From contig CAAGKL010000272.1 in assembly GCA_900770405.1 (NCBI GenBank), positions 1 through 34,366 on the forward strand: a stretch of 34,366 bases of DNA. Direction: 5' to 3'. Shown here piece after piece: positions 15,124 to 22,873 of the stretch. The stretch comes from Clostridia bacterium. GTDB taxonomy: Bacteria; Bacillota; Clostridia; UBA1381. The notes under the pieces are model-generated. The model did no database searches. It was not told the origin of the DNA and saw only the letters and a program-made list of their open reading frames with translations. A program made the translations under genes and the position numbers. Each line of letters begins with the position of its first letter. The stretch's first letter is position 1.

Positions 15124-16185
15124 TTGAATAAAATTGTAAAAAAGCTGACGGCGTTTGCGGTTGTCTGCACGGCGGCAATGTCCTGTACGGCGGGCGCATT
15201 TGCGGAGAGCTTTAGCGATATGCCGAATGACTGGCGCACGGGTGCGCTTGAAAATGCCGTGGCGAACGGGCTTATTTCGGGTATGGGTGACGGCACGATT
15301 GCGCCGGACGCGAATATCACAAGGGCGCAGATGGCGGCGATAATCGTACGCGCGCTCGGTGCGACCGAAAAAACCGACATTTCGATGTTTGCCGATGTTT
15401 CGGCGGATAAATGGTACTATGACGAGCTGGCAAAGGCTGTGTATATGCAGGCATTTTCCGGCGACGGCAGCAATATGAACCCCGAGAAAAACATCACATT
15501 CCAGGAGTGCTTTACGGTTTTGTCGCGGGTGTTCGGTCTCTGCTACAGAATTGACGACAAGGCGGTCGACGGTGTGCTTGCGGCGTATTCCGACGGAGCG
15601 CAGGTTGCCAACTGGGCGAAGAAGTACTACGCCTCGGTGGTCGACGGCGGGTATTGGACAGGCGGCGAGAGCAAGCTTTTGAGACCTTCCGAGTTTATCA
15701 CGCGCGGCGAGTTTGCGGTTGTGATGGACAACCTTGTTAAGAAATATATCACCTCCGACGCGGACGCGGAAGAGCTCCCCAACGGCAATGTTCTTGTGCG
15801 CGGCAGCGACGTGAAGCTTGACGGCAAGAAGATAAACGGCGATTTGATTATCGGCGACGGCGTGCCGGCGAACAAAATCAGTCTGAATGACGTTGAAATC
15901 ACGGGCAATTTCGTGCTCCGCGGCTGTGCGACGCCAACGATGAAGGAGTATAAAAATTCCGACGGCACAACCGGCGAAAAGCTCAGCTACGGCGATATCG
16001 GCTGTGCCGTGACCGGAAGCTGCACGGGCGTGTATATCGTTGCACCGTACATTTCGGCGGATATTTCCGGACTGAAGTACAGCACCGGCTGGGCGATAAG
16101 CGATACGAATATTTTCGTGAACATTATGGCGGGGGCTGAACAGAGCGGCACCGAGACAGAGGCGGACGGTGCGCAGGCTGAATAA
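15124..16185 (+). CDS. Secreted S-layer-homology (SLH) protein
   Basis: This is a wall-attached exported protein of 353 residues. Signal peptide: NKIVKKLTAFAVVCTAAMSCTAGAFA, likely cleaved after AFA. Three SLH-type modules follow: FSDMPNDWRTGALENAVANGLISGMGDG...ITRAQMAAIIVRAL (about 29-80), FADVSADKWYYDELAKAV (about 90-145), and YSDGAQVANWAKKYYASVVDGGYW...ITRGEFAVVMDNLV (about 155-215). The rest is a beta-rich region (NGNVLVRGSDVKLDGKKINGDLIIGDG) resembling the short beta-strand repeats that follow SLH modules in many Clostridia. I take TTG 15124 as start because AAAGGA (15109-15114) is correctly spaced from it; ATG 15115 would directly abut the Shine-Dalgarno. SLH modules bind pyruvylated wall polymers. 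Confidence 0.9.
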   Translation: MNKIVKKLTAFAVVCTAAMSCTAGAFAESFSDMPNDWRTGALENAVANGLISGMGDGTIAPDANITRAQMAAIIVRALGATEKTDISMFADVSADKWYYDELAKAVYMQAFSGDGSNMNPEKNITFQECFTVLSRVFGLCYRIDDKAVDGVLAAYSDGAQVANWAKKYYASVVDGGYWTGGESKLLRPSEFITRGEFAVVMDNLVKKYITSDADAEELPNGNVLVRGSDVKLDGKKINGDLIIGDGVPANKISLNDVEITGNFVLRGCATPTMKEYKNSDGTTGEKLSYGDIGCAVTGSCTGVYIVAPYISADISGLKYSTGWAISDTNIFVNIMAGAEQSGTETEADGAQAE

Positions 16186-16196
16186 AGAAATTTTTT

Positions 16197-16233
16197 GGGT
16201 GCGGGGTCGCTTGTGACGGCGGTCTCGCACCCA
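16197..16233 (+). other. GC-rich hairpin in the SLH to heparinase intergenic gap
   Basis: GGGTGCG (16197-16203) pairs with CGCACCC (16225-16231) around a 21-nt GC-rich loop. No T tract follows, so it may be an attenuating or stabilising hairpin between two cotranscribed genes. Confidence 0.45.
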
Positions 16234-16272
16234 TATTTACGTGAGGGCTTTGCGAGGAAAGGATTGGTACAA

Positions 16273-17949
16273 ATGGAAAAAACAAAGCTGTTCCCTGAAA
16301 TTTTTGATGAAAAACGGCGTGATATAATTCTGCATCACCCGGCATATGAGGCATTCCGCAAGGATTTGGCGGACGCGTACAAAAAATCGTGCGAGGCGGA
16401 TATTAAGCCGCTTTGCTATGAACTGTTCAGACTTTTCCGCGAGAACGGCTCGCGGATTGAGTATGAAAAGGATTATTTTCTGCGGCGTATGGTGCTCAAC
16501 AGCTGCTTTCTGACGCATTTGCTCTACGGCGATGATGACAGTCTGCGCAGGCTCGAGAATATAATTATGCTGATATGCGACGAGTACACATGGGCGCTAC
16601 CGGCGCACGTCAATGACCTGGACGACAGCGAGAGTGTGGGAACGTTCATCGACCTTTTTGCGGCGGAAACCGGGCAGGCGCTGTCCGAGGTGTATTACGT
16701 TCTGGGCGATAAGCTTTGCGAGCGTGTCGCGAGCCGCATAAGGCACGAGGTGGACAGGCGGATAATCAGGTCTTTTGTGAATACGAGGTTTGATTTTGAG
16801 CAGGCGGACAATAACTGGGCGGCGGTCTGCGGCGGAAGCGTCGGAATAGCATTTATTTATATGGCGCCGGAAAAAGTGCCCCTTATCAGAGAGCGGCTCA
16901 GAACCTGCTTTAAGTGCTATCTTGCGCCGTTCGGCAATGACGGTGCGTGCGTTGAGGGTTGCGCGTACTGGTTCTATGGTTTCGGCTATTACCTGTGCTT
17001 TGATGAGCTCTACCACGATTTTACCGGCGAGTATCTCATCGAGCCCGACGAGAAGATAAAAAATATTGCTATGTTCTTCCAAAAAGTGCATATTTCCGGC
17101 AGTACGGTCGTGAATTTTGCCGACTGTGATGAGCACGAAATGGTTATATGCGGTATGCTTTACAAGCTGCGCGAGCGGTACGGCGATGCGATTGAACTTC
17201 CCGACAGCTATGCAATGCCTATCGGCGACAGCTCGTGCTACCGTTTTGCAATCTGCGTGCGCAGCTTTTTCTGGAGCAGGCTCGAGGAGGATACCGCGGG
17301 CGGCGAGCTCAGGGAGAGCGTAGCATTTTTGCCCGATGCGCAGTGGTACATAAAGAAGAATAAAAAGTTTTTATTTGCCGCAAAGGGCGGAAATAACGGC
17401 GAGTCGCACAACCATAATGACCTGGGCGGATTTTTGGTGTCGGATTACCAAAGCCAGCTGATAGCCGATCTGGGTTGCGGCGAATATACAAAGCAGTACT
17501 TTATGCCGGAAAAGCGGTACAGCTACCTTTGCTGCTCGTCGCTCGGGCACAGCGTGCCGATAATTGACGGCAAGCCGCAGCAGGCGGGCTTGGAGTTTAC
17601 GGCGAAAATTCTGCATTATGACGATAACAGCTTCGAGCTCGATTTGTCGGGCGCGTATGAGTCGGAGGCGCGGATAATCAGGCGGTTCGATATAGACGAG
17701 GACGGCGTGACGCTCACCGACAGTGTTTCGGGTGCGAAAAGTTGGACGCAGCGGCTTATAAGCAAAATCAAGCCCGAGCCGGCGGAGGGCGGTGTGCGTG
17801 TGGGTAAAATGCTGATAAAAAGCGATGCCGCGGTGAAAATTTCCGAGGACAGTATGGCAACACACAGCTTTGAGCACGAAGTAATACCGGTATACTTTAT
17901 TGATTTTGAGCCCACGGGCGGGGAAAATGCAATAAGACTGGAATTTTAA
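16273..17949 (+). CDS. Heparinase II/III-like family protein
   Basis: This 558-residue protein has an N-terminal all-alpha toroid (about residues 1-330, many aromatic helices such as YWFYGFGYYLCFDELYHDF and DNNWAAVCGGSVGIAF) and a C-terminal beta-sandwich from about residue 350. The motif GNNGESHNHNDLGGFLV (about 378-394) is the metal and substrate signature of the heparinase II/III family. Members are polysaccharide lyases or hydrolases on uronic-acid glycans. No signal peptide is seen, so it would act in the cytosol on imported oligosaccharides. ATG 16273 is chosen because AGGAAAGGA (16255-16263) precedes it; the open frame extends further upstream without an RBS. Its substrate is unknown. 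Confidence 0.88.
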   Translation: MEKTKLFPEIFDEKRRDIILHHPAYEAFRKDLADAYKKSCEADIKPLCYELFRLFRENGSRIEYEKDYFLRRMVLNSCFLTHLLYGDDDSLRRLENIIMLICDEYTWALPAHVNDLDDSESVGTFIDLFAAETGQALSEVYYVLGDKLCERVASRIRHEVDRRIIRSFVNTRFDFEQADNNWAAVCGGSVGIAFIYMAPEKVPLIRERLRTCFKCYLAPFGNDGACVEGCAYWFYGFGYYLCFDELYHDFTGEYLIEPDEKIKNIAMFFQKVHISGSTVVNFADCDEHEMVICGMLYKLRERYGDAIELPDSYAMPIGDSSCYRFAICVRSFFWSRLEEDTAGGELRESVAFLPDAQWYIKKNKKFLFAAKGGNNGESHNHNDLGGFLVSDYQSQLIADLGCGEYTKQYFMPEKRYSYLCCSSLGHSVPIIDGKPQQAGLEFTAKILHYDDNSFELDLSGAYESEARIIRRFDIDEDGVTLTDSVSGAKSWTQRLISKIKPEPAEGGVRVGKMLIKSDAAVKISEDSMATHSFEHEVIPVYFIDFEPTGGENAIRLEF

Positions 17950-18010
17950 CGAAAAAAAGATATACAAGTAATTCGAAAATTTTTTGTGAAAAATTTTTAG
18001 AAAAAAACTA

Positions 18011-18039
18011 TTGATTTTTTTGCGATGTAATGTTATAAT
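18011..18039 (+). promoter_or_regulatory. Orphan sigma-A promoter driving an untranslated RNA
   Basis: TTGATT (18011-18016) and perfect TATAAT (18034-18039) have a 17-nt spacer. No open reading frame with an RBS follows on this strand before the terminators at 18153 and 18198. Confidence 0.85.
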
Positions 18040-18045
18040 GTAAAT

Positions 18046-18198
18046 ACAAATCCACGGCTTGAGCTGTTTTAGAGCGCCTGTCAACGGGTTTGTAACCAAA
18101 GAACAGAGGTCTGGTTTTTGAAACTTTCGGCTAAAATCAGCTCTCTGTTTTTTACTGTCCGAAGATATGTAAAGGCACGCCGGGGCGTGCCTTTTTTT
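18046..18198 (+). ncRNA. Candidate small RNA with two successive terminator hairpins, family unknown
   Basis: Transcription from 18011-18039 should start near 18046. The RNA has small 5' hairpins (GGTT-TGT-AACC at about 18088-18098; GGC...GCC at about 18057-18079). A long hairpin pairs AACAGAG (18102-18108) with CTCTGTT (18143-18149) and CTGGTTTT (18111-18118) with AAAATCAG (18133-18140). That hairpin runs directly into T6 and is itself terminator-like. A second perfect terminator (GGCACGCC-GG-GGCGTGCC, 18174-18191, then T7) ends the unit at 18198. It is not 4.5S RNA, tmRNA, RNase P RNA or any riboswitch I know. It may be a regulatory sRNA or an attenuator whose gene is lost. Expression is inferred, not shown. 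Confidence 0.6.
18171..18198. terminator. Strong terminator between the sRNA and the convergent Cys-repeat gene
   Basis: GGCACGCC (18174-18181) and GGCGTGCC (18184-18191) form an 8-bp GC stem with T7 on the plus side and TTTACAT on the minus side. It ends the plus-strand RNA and may weakly serve the minus-strand gene. Confidence 0.88.
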
Positions 18199-18433
18199 AA
18201 TCCGAGCAGCCGCAGCCCGAGCAGCCGCAGTCCGAACAACCGCAGCCCGAGCAGCCGCAGTCTGAACAACCGCAGCCCGAGCAGCCCGAACAGCCGCAGC
18301 TGTTGGAGTTGATCAGCGAAATCAGCTCGTAATAATCAATAAGGGGCGTTTGGTCATAAATATTCATTGTAATCGTGTTGTTGTCGTTATTGTTGCAACC
18401 GCAGCGGCGGTTTCTGCAGCAATTTCTGTTCAT
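18197..18433 (-). CDS. Cys-repeat small protein, probable spore-associated
   Basis: This 78-residue protein contains 17 cysteines. The N-terminal part reads MNRNCCRNRRCGCNNNDNNT, then an ordinary-looking middle IYDQTPLIDYYELISLIN, and then a Cys-Gly-Ser tail built from a 10-residue unit of CGCSGCGCSD type, repeated about three times. ATG 18433 is chosen over ATG 18442 because AAGGAG lies 9 nt before it. The promoter looks like a sigma-K type, which favours a late spore-coat role. The tail also resembles heterocycloanthracin-type precursors, but no cyclodehydratase or maturation enzyme lies in the window. Metal binding or disulfide crosslinking are other options. Repeat number probably varies between strains. 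Confidence 0.7.
   Translation of the reverse strand: MNRNCCRNRRCGCNNNDNNTITMNIYDQTPLIDYYELISLINSNSCGCSGCSGCGCSDCGCSGCGCSDCGCSGCGCSD
18201..18299. repeat. 30-bp tandem repeat, three units plus partial, inside the Cys-repeat gene
   Basis: Units at 18201-18230, 18231-18260 and 18261-18290 share the pattern TCCGARCARCCGCAG followed by CCCGAGCAGCCGCAG. They differ by two or three bases, and 18291-18299 is a partial unit. In the minus-strand gene each unit encodes ten residues, so copy changes keep the frame. Confidence 0.85.
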
Positions 18434-18480
18434 TAAAAGCATCTCCTTTTGTTTGATTGGAGCGGCTTTGCCGCCCGTTA

Positions 18481-18508
18481 TATACTATGCTTTGCAGCTG
18501 TGGACGGT
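18481..18508 (-). promoter_or_regulatory. Sigma-K-like promoter of the Cys-repeat gene
   Basis: On the minus strand CATAGTATA (18481-18489) fits the sigma-K -10 pattern CATAnnnTA, with AC (18507-18508) 17 nt upstream as the -35. No sigma-A pair is seen for this gene. Confidence 0.5.
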
Positions 18509-18523
18509 GATTATTTTTTATGC

Positions 18524-18552
18524 TTGACATTTTGAATTTTGTGTGTTATAAT
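18524..18552 (+). promoter_or_regulatory. Consensus sigma-A promoter of the methyltransferase-tetR-Nudix operon
   Basis: Perfect TTGACA (18524-18529) and perfect TATAAT (18547-18552) with a 17-nt spacer. Confidence 0.93.
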
Positions 18553-18555
18553 TAA

Positions 18556-18727
18556 GCTAACAAACATTAGCCGAGCATTAAAAATGCGAAGAATATGCCG
18601 CGCGGCTTGCCCGAGTTATAAATTTGCGACGTTCTGATACGGCGGCGCTTGGGGCATTGCCGCCGACATATCGGTGGGGGCAGCATTTTTCGTGTTGAAA
18701 TTCGGCGCGGCGGAAAGAGTGAACAAA
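18556..18727 (+). promoter_or_regulatory. Long hairpin-rich leader of the methyltransferase operon, with an operator-like palindrome at the start site
   Basis: GCTAA-N6-TTAGC (18556-18571) overlaps the predicted transcription start and could be a TetR-type operator. Further hairpins are GCATT-AAA-AATGC (18575-18587), GCCG-CG-CGGC (about 18598) and CGGCGGC...GCCGCCG (about 18641-18664). I do not recognise a known riboswitch. This covers the gene-free stretch between the Cys-repeat gene and the methyltransferase. Confidence 0.5.
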
Positions 18728-19444
18728 ATGAAATATGTATTAAGCGAAAAGTATGACACACCGGAATTTATGGCGAAAATAATGGGCCCGAACCCGATTA
18801 AGCTTGAGGAGGAGCTCCTGACGGGCTGCGCGATACCGAAAAATGCGACCGTTTGCGATTTGGGCAGCGGGCAGGGGCTGACCTCGGTATTTATGGCGAA
18901 GGAATACGGCTTTCGGGTCTACGCCGCGGATTTGTGGAGCGAGCCGGAGGAAAACCGCGGATTTTTCCGCAGCGTCGGGCTTGATGACGACAGAGTTATC
19001 CCGGTAAAGGCGGACGCGCTGGCGTTGCCGTTTGAAAAGAATTTGTTTGACGCGGTTGTGAGCGTGGATTCGTACAATTATTTCGGACGCGATGACACAT
19101 ATCTTGACGAGAAGCTGCTGCCGTTTGTCAAAAGCGGCGGGTATATCTACATCGCGGTCTGCGGAATGAAAAAGGATCTGCACGAAAATCTGCCGCCCGA
19201 GCTGCTGCTTTCCTGGACGCCTGAGCAGCTTGAGTATATGCGCGACGCGAAATATTGGTCGGGCGTTGTGAATAAGTGCCGCGGCGCGGAGGTTATCTGC
19301 GTGGAGCAGATGGAATCGAATGACGAGGTGTGGGCGGATTGGCTCAGACAGGAAAATGAGTACGCGGTTAACGACAGAAAATCAATGGAGTCGGGCGGCG
19401 GAAAATATTTTAACTTCATTAAAATTGTACTGCGGAAAAAATAG
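18728..19444 (+). CDS. Class I SAM-dependent methyltransferase
   Basis: This 238-residue cytosolic methyltransferase is of unknown substrate. The SAM-binding motif I is VCDLGSGQGLTSVFMA (about residues 41-56), and motif II acidic residue lies in YAADLW. Motif III-IV lie in VIPVKADALALPF, then LFDAVVSVDSYNYFG. The opening MKYVLSEKYDTPEFM and GPNPIKLEEELL, and LPPELLLSWTPEQLEYM later, are typical of a subfamily common in Firmicutes, often linked to regulators rather than biosynthesis. ATG 18728 has GGAAAG 9 nt upstream. It ends in TAG and is followed by tetR after 16 nt in one operon. Confidence 0.9.
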   Translation: MKYVLSEKYDTPEFMAKIMGPNPIKLEEELLTGCAIPKNATVCDLGSGQGLTSVFMAKEYGFRVYAADLWSEPEENRGFFRSVGLDDDRVIPVKADALALPFEKNLFDAVVSVDSYNYFGRDDTYLDEKLLPFVKSGGYIYIAVCGMKKDLHENLPPELLLSWTPEQLEYMRDAKYWSGVVNKCRGAEVICVEQMESNDEVWADWLRQENEYAVNDRKSMESGGGKYFNFIKIVLRKK

Positions 19445-19460
19445 ACCGGGGGAGGGAAAT

Positions 19461-20063
19461 ATGAAAACACGCGAGAAAATACTTGACGAGGCGCTGCGGC
19501 TTTTTGCCCGAAGGGGCTATGACGCTGTAAGCGTCGCTGAAATTGCCGATGCCGTCGGAATAAAAGCGCCGTCGCTCTACAAGCACTACAGCAGCAAGCG
19601 CGCAATTTTTGACAGCATCATTGAGCGAATGAACGCGGCGGACACGGAGAATGCGCGCGCGAATGAGATGCCTGTGGAGACCGAGGGGGAATATGCAGCG
19701 GTTGAGGCGGACAAAATCGGCGGGTACAGTGAGGTGATGCTCAGGTACTGGACGGAGAACGAGTTCGCGTGCAATTTCCGCAGAATGCTGGAGCTGGAGC
19801 AATACAATTCGCCGGAAATGGGCGCGCTGTACCAGAATTATATTGCCGCCGGACCGGTGGGGTATATGGCGGATATTTTCACACGGATGCCACAGTTTCC
19901 CGACGCATACGCCGCGGCGGTTGAATTTTACGCGCCGATGTATCTGATGTATAAGCTGTTCGACGCGGGTGAGGATATAGACAGGCTGTGCGGGCTGCTA
20001 GGGCGGCACGTGCAGAAATTTTTAGGAGGTAATTATGGAAAAATGGTTAAAATGGGCGATTGA
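19461..20063 (+). CDS. TetR family transcriptional regulator
   Basis: This 200-residue DNA-binding repressor-type protein begins MKTREKILDEALRLFARRGYDAVSVAEIADAVGIKAPSLYKHY. That is a complete TetR helix-turn-helix, with recognition helix SLYKHYSSKRAIF at about residues 35-48. The C-terminal ligand domain is unclassified. The strong Shine-Dalgarno GGGGGAGGGA precedes ATG 19461. Its last 29 nt overlap the Nudix gene, so the two are coupled. It may repress its own operon through the palindrome at 18556-18571, which is inference. Confidence 0.93.
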   Translation: MKTREKILDEALRLFARRGYDAVSVAEIADAVGIKAPSLYKHYSSKRAIFDSIIERMNAADTENARANEMPVETEGEYAAVEADKIGGYSEVMLRYWTENEFACNFRRMLELEQYNSPEMGALYQNYIAAGPVGYMADIFTRMPQFPDAYAAAVEFYAPMYLMYKLFDAGEDIDRLCGLLGRHVQKFLGGNYGKMVKMGD

Positions 20064-20652
20064 GCTGCAAAGCCTTGCACAGGCAGGGCTTGCGTACACG
20101 GACAATGTGTACGACATAGAGAGGTACGAAAGGCTGCGGACGATTGCGGCGGAGATGATAAGTGAGGGGGCGGACGTTCCGATGAAAAAGGTGCGTGAGC
20201 TGTTCTGCAACGAGACCGGCTATCAGACGCCGAAGCTCGATACGCGCGCGGCGATTTTTAACGACGAGGGCAAAATTTTGCTCGTGCACGAAAATAACGG
20301 CGCGTGGTCGCTGCCGGGAGGGTGGTGCGATGTGCTCGAGTCGGTGGGCTCGAACACGGTCAAGGAGGTACGAGAGGAGGCAGGGCTGACTGTCCGCCCG
20401 ACAAGGCTCATAGCGGTTCAGGACAGAAACCGCCACAACACGCCGGTCTATGCGTACGGCGTGTGCAAGGTGTTCGTGCTTTGCGAGCTGTGCGGCGGGA
20501 GCTTTACAGAAAACATTGAAACCACGGAGACCGGGTATTTTTCGCCCGACGAAATCCCGGATAATCTGGCTGAGGAAAAGACGAACCGCGAGCAGATTTT
20601 GATGTGCTTTGATGCATATTCCGACGGCAACTGGAGTACAAAATTCGATTGA
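20035..20652 (+). CDS. Nudix hydrolase with N-terminal Nudix_N_2-type domain
   Basis: This 205-residue hydrolase acts on nucleoside diphosphate-linked compounds, probably an ADP-ribose or ADP-sugar type by architecture. The N-terminal helical domain (about residues 1-60, WLKWAIELQSLAQAGLAYT) is the type that precedes this Nudix subgroup. The Nudix box is at about residues 96-118, GWCDVLESVGSNTVKEV then REEAGL. It fits G-x5-E-x7-R-E-U-x-E-E-x-G-U except that the first Arg is Lys (KEVREEAGL). The metal-binding Glu pair is present, so it is likely active. ATG 20035 lies inside the end of tetR behind the Shine-Dalgarno AGGAGG. Confidence 0.92.
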   Translation: MEKWLKWAIELQSLAQAGLAYTDNVYDIERYERLRTIAAEMISEGADVPMKKVRELFCNETGYQTPKLDTRAAIFNDEGKILLVHENNGAWSLPGGWCDVLESVGSNTVKEVREEAGLTVRPTRLIAVQDRNRHNTPVYAYGVCKVFVLCELCGGSFTENIETTETGYFSPDEIPDNLAEEKTNREQILMCFDAYSDGNWSTKFD

Positions 20653-20667
20653 TAAAATAGTTTTTTT

Positions 20668-20711
20668 ATACCTGCGCAGGCTATTTTTTGGCTTATGCAG
20701 GTATTTTTTTA
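20668..20711 (+). terminator. Terminator after the Nudix gene
   Basis: ATACCTGC (20668-20675) pairs with GCAGGTAT (20697-20704) and a T7 tract follows. Confidence 0.9.
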
Positions 20712-20742
20712 TGCTATTTTGCACAAAAAATGTGTATATTTA

Positions 20743-20770
20743 TTGAAAAATTGGTTAAATATGATATAAT
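20743..20770 (+). promoter_or_regulatory. Sigma-A promoter of the PTS operon
   Basis: TTGAAA (20743-20748) and perfect TATAAT (20765-20770) have a 16-nt spacer. A second TATAAT at 20841-20846 lacks a good -35. The leader 20775-20890 holds no hairpin I recognise as a known antiterminator site. Confidence 0.75.
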
Positions 20771-20890
20771 TACAGTAGATATTGCAGGAAAATTATCAAA
20801 TGTGGTAAAAAAACAAAAATACAGTTCGCGAAATCCGATGTATAATGCAATTGTACTAAAGATAGCGAAGCGGAAGGGAGCCGCAGGACT

Positions 20891-22855
20891 ATGAATCAAA
20901 GGCAGACAAAAATTCTAAAAATCCTCTATAAGAACCGGGGGTACAAAACGATAGGTGAGCTTGCCGGCGAGGTCGGAGTATCCGTCAAGACGGTCAGAAA
21001 CGACATCGAGCGCATACGCGAGGCGCTTGCCGCGGCAAACGCGGGGCACATCGAGGCGAAGCCGCATATCGGCGTACGGCTGGTATCCTACAAGGAGGAG
21101 CTGGGAATTCTCGGCGAAACGGACGCGGAGGAGCGGGAGATTACCTTCTTTATAATACGTCAGCTTTTCAAAAGCGATGAGCTCACGGCGCAGCGACTTG
21201 CGCAGCAGTACTATCTGGGGCGCGCGCAGCTGGACAAAATCATGGCGAAGGCAGCCGAATGGTTCGCGGAAAGCAGAATCTTGTTTGAAAGGCGGCGCGG
21301 CAGAGGACTTTCAATCGCTGCAAGCGAGTTTAACCGCAGGACGGCAATGGAGCGCTTCTACAGTGAGTATTCCGATATGTACGCAGAAGGAGCACCGAGA
21401 AAATTCGCCCCTTGTCCGATAGTGACGGACGCGGATTTCACGGCGGCATCGGCGGCACTCGACGGAATGGACATAACACCGGCGGCGGAGGCAATCTCCG
21501 CACTGGAGGAGCGGTGGGGCTTTAAGTTCAGCTACATCTCGGCAAAACGGCTGCTGTTCCTGCTTGCACTGTGCGTAACAAGAATACGCCGCGGCTGCAG
21601 CGTCAGCACCCCCGAGCCGACAGCGGAAATGCCGTCGGGTCAATCGGACGCACAAATGGCGCGGGAGCTGTGCGGGGCAATTGCGGACGGGTTCGGCGTG
21701 ACGACGGACAGCGACGAGGAGCGGTTTATCACCTTCGCGGTCGCAACCTCGGAAATCAGCGAGTACTCCTCGCCCGAGGCAAGACACCGCATTGAGGTTT
21801 TAAACAGCGACCTGTGCAGATTTACCGTGAGGACTGCGGGGCTGGCGGGCGATGTTTGCGGAGTGGATTTAAAAAGCGACAGAGTTTTCGTCAGGCAGCT
21901 GTTTTTGCAGCTTAAGGTCACGCTGGCAAGACTCGGATATGCAGTGTTTGTGAAAAACCCGCTGCTTTCGAGGATAAAGTCGCAGTACCCGGATATGATG
22001 GCGGCGGCGTGGTTTTTGGCGGGAGCCTTTGAGAAAGAGACCGGGCTCGAGATTAACGAGCACGAGGCGGGTTATCTGGCGCTTTTGATCGGAGGCGCGG
22101 TGCAGCGCCACGCCTCGGGACTGAGAGCCTGCATAATATGCGACTACGGCGTGGGAATTTCGCAGATTCTGCGCGAGAAAATAAGCCGCGAAATCCCGGG
22201 GCTAACGGTGACGGAGGTGTTCTCGGCGCGGGATATGCGCAAGATAAAAAACGACACCGGCGATTTTGTAATAACCACAACTCCGCTTTCGGACTACAGG
22301 CTCGGCAGGAGTGTCGTGACGGTGGGGCATATGCTCGACAGGGACGATGTTGCGAAAATCCGGGACGAAATGAAGAAAATTTTTGAAAAACGGAGAGAAA
22401 GAGATAAGAAAATCGGCGCCGGACAGCGGCTGTTCGACAAGGAGCTGATTTTCCCGAGATGCCGCATTTCGGACAAAAAGGAGCTTTTGCATATGATGTG
22501 CCAAAGGCTGGAGGCGCTCGGGTATGTGACCTGCGACTTTGAGAAAAGCGTGTTCGACAGGGAGGAGAGCACCGCGACCGACATCGGCGCGGGACTGGCA
22601 ACTCCGCACGGGCTCGGAAAATTCGTAAACCGCTCGGCGGCAGCGTTTGCAAGCCTTGAAAAGCCGATTGTCTGGGGTGATGACGAGGTGGATATGGTTT
22701 TTCTGATTGCGTTCGACCTGGAATCGGGCGGCGAAATCAGACAGCAGGCGGCGGCATTTTACAAGTCGGTTGTGACGCTGACGGAGGACGAGGATAAATG
22801 CACAAGGCTCAGAGAGCTTTCCGACGCAGGCGAGATATTAAAAATACTTGAGTAA
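20891..22855 (+). CDS. PTS-controlled transcriptional regulator (HTH, two PRDs, EIIB, EIIA), MtlR/ManR type
   Basis: This cytosolic activator or antiterminator of the downstream operon has 654 residues. The N-terminal helix-turn-helix is at about residues 1-45 (IGELAGEVGVSVKTVRNDIERI). Two PRD regions span about 170-290 and 295-405. A GatB-like EIIB has Cys417 in ACIICDYGVGIS. The C-terminal fructose-type EIIA (about 515-654) has His573 in GLATPHGLG. Compared with family patterns remembered, the usual phospho-His positions of both PRDs look replaced (LFLLALCVTRI, FITFAVATSEI, LFLQLKVTLARL, GYLALLIGGAV). Control may therefore run through Cys417 and His573 only. It is followed by HPr after 18 nt. 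It belongs to the operon that it likely controls. Confidence 0.9.
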   Translation: MNQRQTKILKILYKNRGYKTIGELAGEVGVSVKTVRNDIERIREALAAANAGHIEAKPHIGVRLVSYKEELGILGETDAEEREITFFIIRQLFKSDELTAQRLAQQYYLGRAQLDKIMAKAAEWFAESRILFERRRGRGLSIAASEFNRRTAMERFYSEYSDMYAEGAPRKFAPCPIVTDADFTAASAALDGMDITPAAEAISALEERWGFKFSYISAKRLLFLLALCVTRIRRGCSVSTPEPTAEMPSGQSDAQMARELCGAIADGFGVTTDSDEERFITFAVATSEISEYSSPEARHRIEVLNSDLCRFTVRTAGLAGDVCGVDLKSDRVFVRQLFLQLKVTLARLGYAVFVKNPLLSRIKSQYPDMMAAAWFLAGAFEKETGLEINEHEAGYLALLIGGAVQRHASGLRACIICDYGVGISQILREKISREIPGLTVTEVFSARDMRKIKNDTGDFVITTTPLSDYRLGRSVVTVGHMLDRDDVAKIRDEMKKIFEKRRERDKKIGAGQRLFDKELIFPRCRISDKKELLHMMCQRLEALGYVTCDFEKSVFDREESTATDIGAGLATPHGLGKFVNRSAAAFASLEKPIVWGDDEVDMVFLIAFDLESGGEIRQQAAAFYKSVVTLTEDEDKCTRLRELSDAGEILKILE

Positions 22856-22873
22856 CGACAGGAGGTACGAATT

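Noticed and set aside
16197..16231. Terminator between the SLH and heparinase-like genes
   Set aside because: The hairpin has a large loop and no following T tract, so read-through is more likely.
18066..18075. GTTTTAGAGC, as in type II CRISPR repeats or tracrRNA
   Set aside because: A single 10-nt match, with no repeat array, no anti-repeat and no cas gene in the window; taken as chance within the orphan RNA.
18201..18299. Regularly spaced 30-bp repeat as a possible CRISPR array
   Set aside because: Units are contiguous without unique spacers and encode an in-frame Cys-repeat protein on the minus strand.
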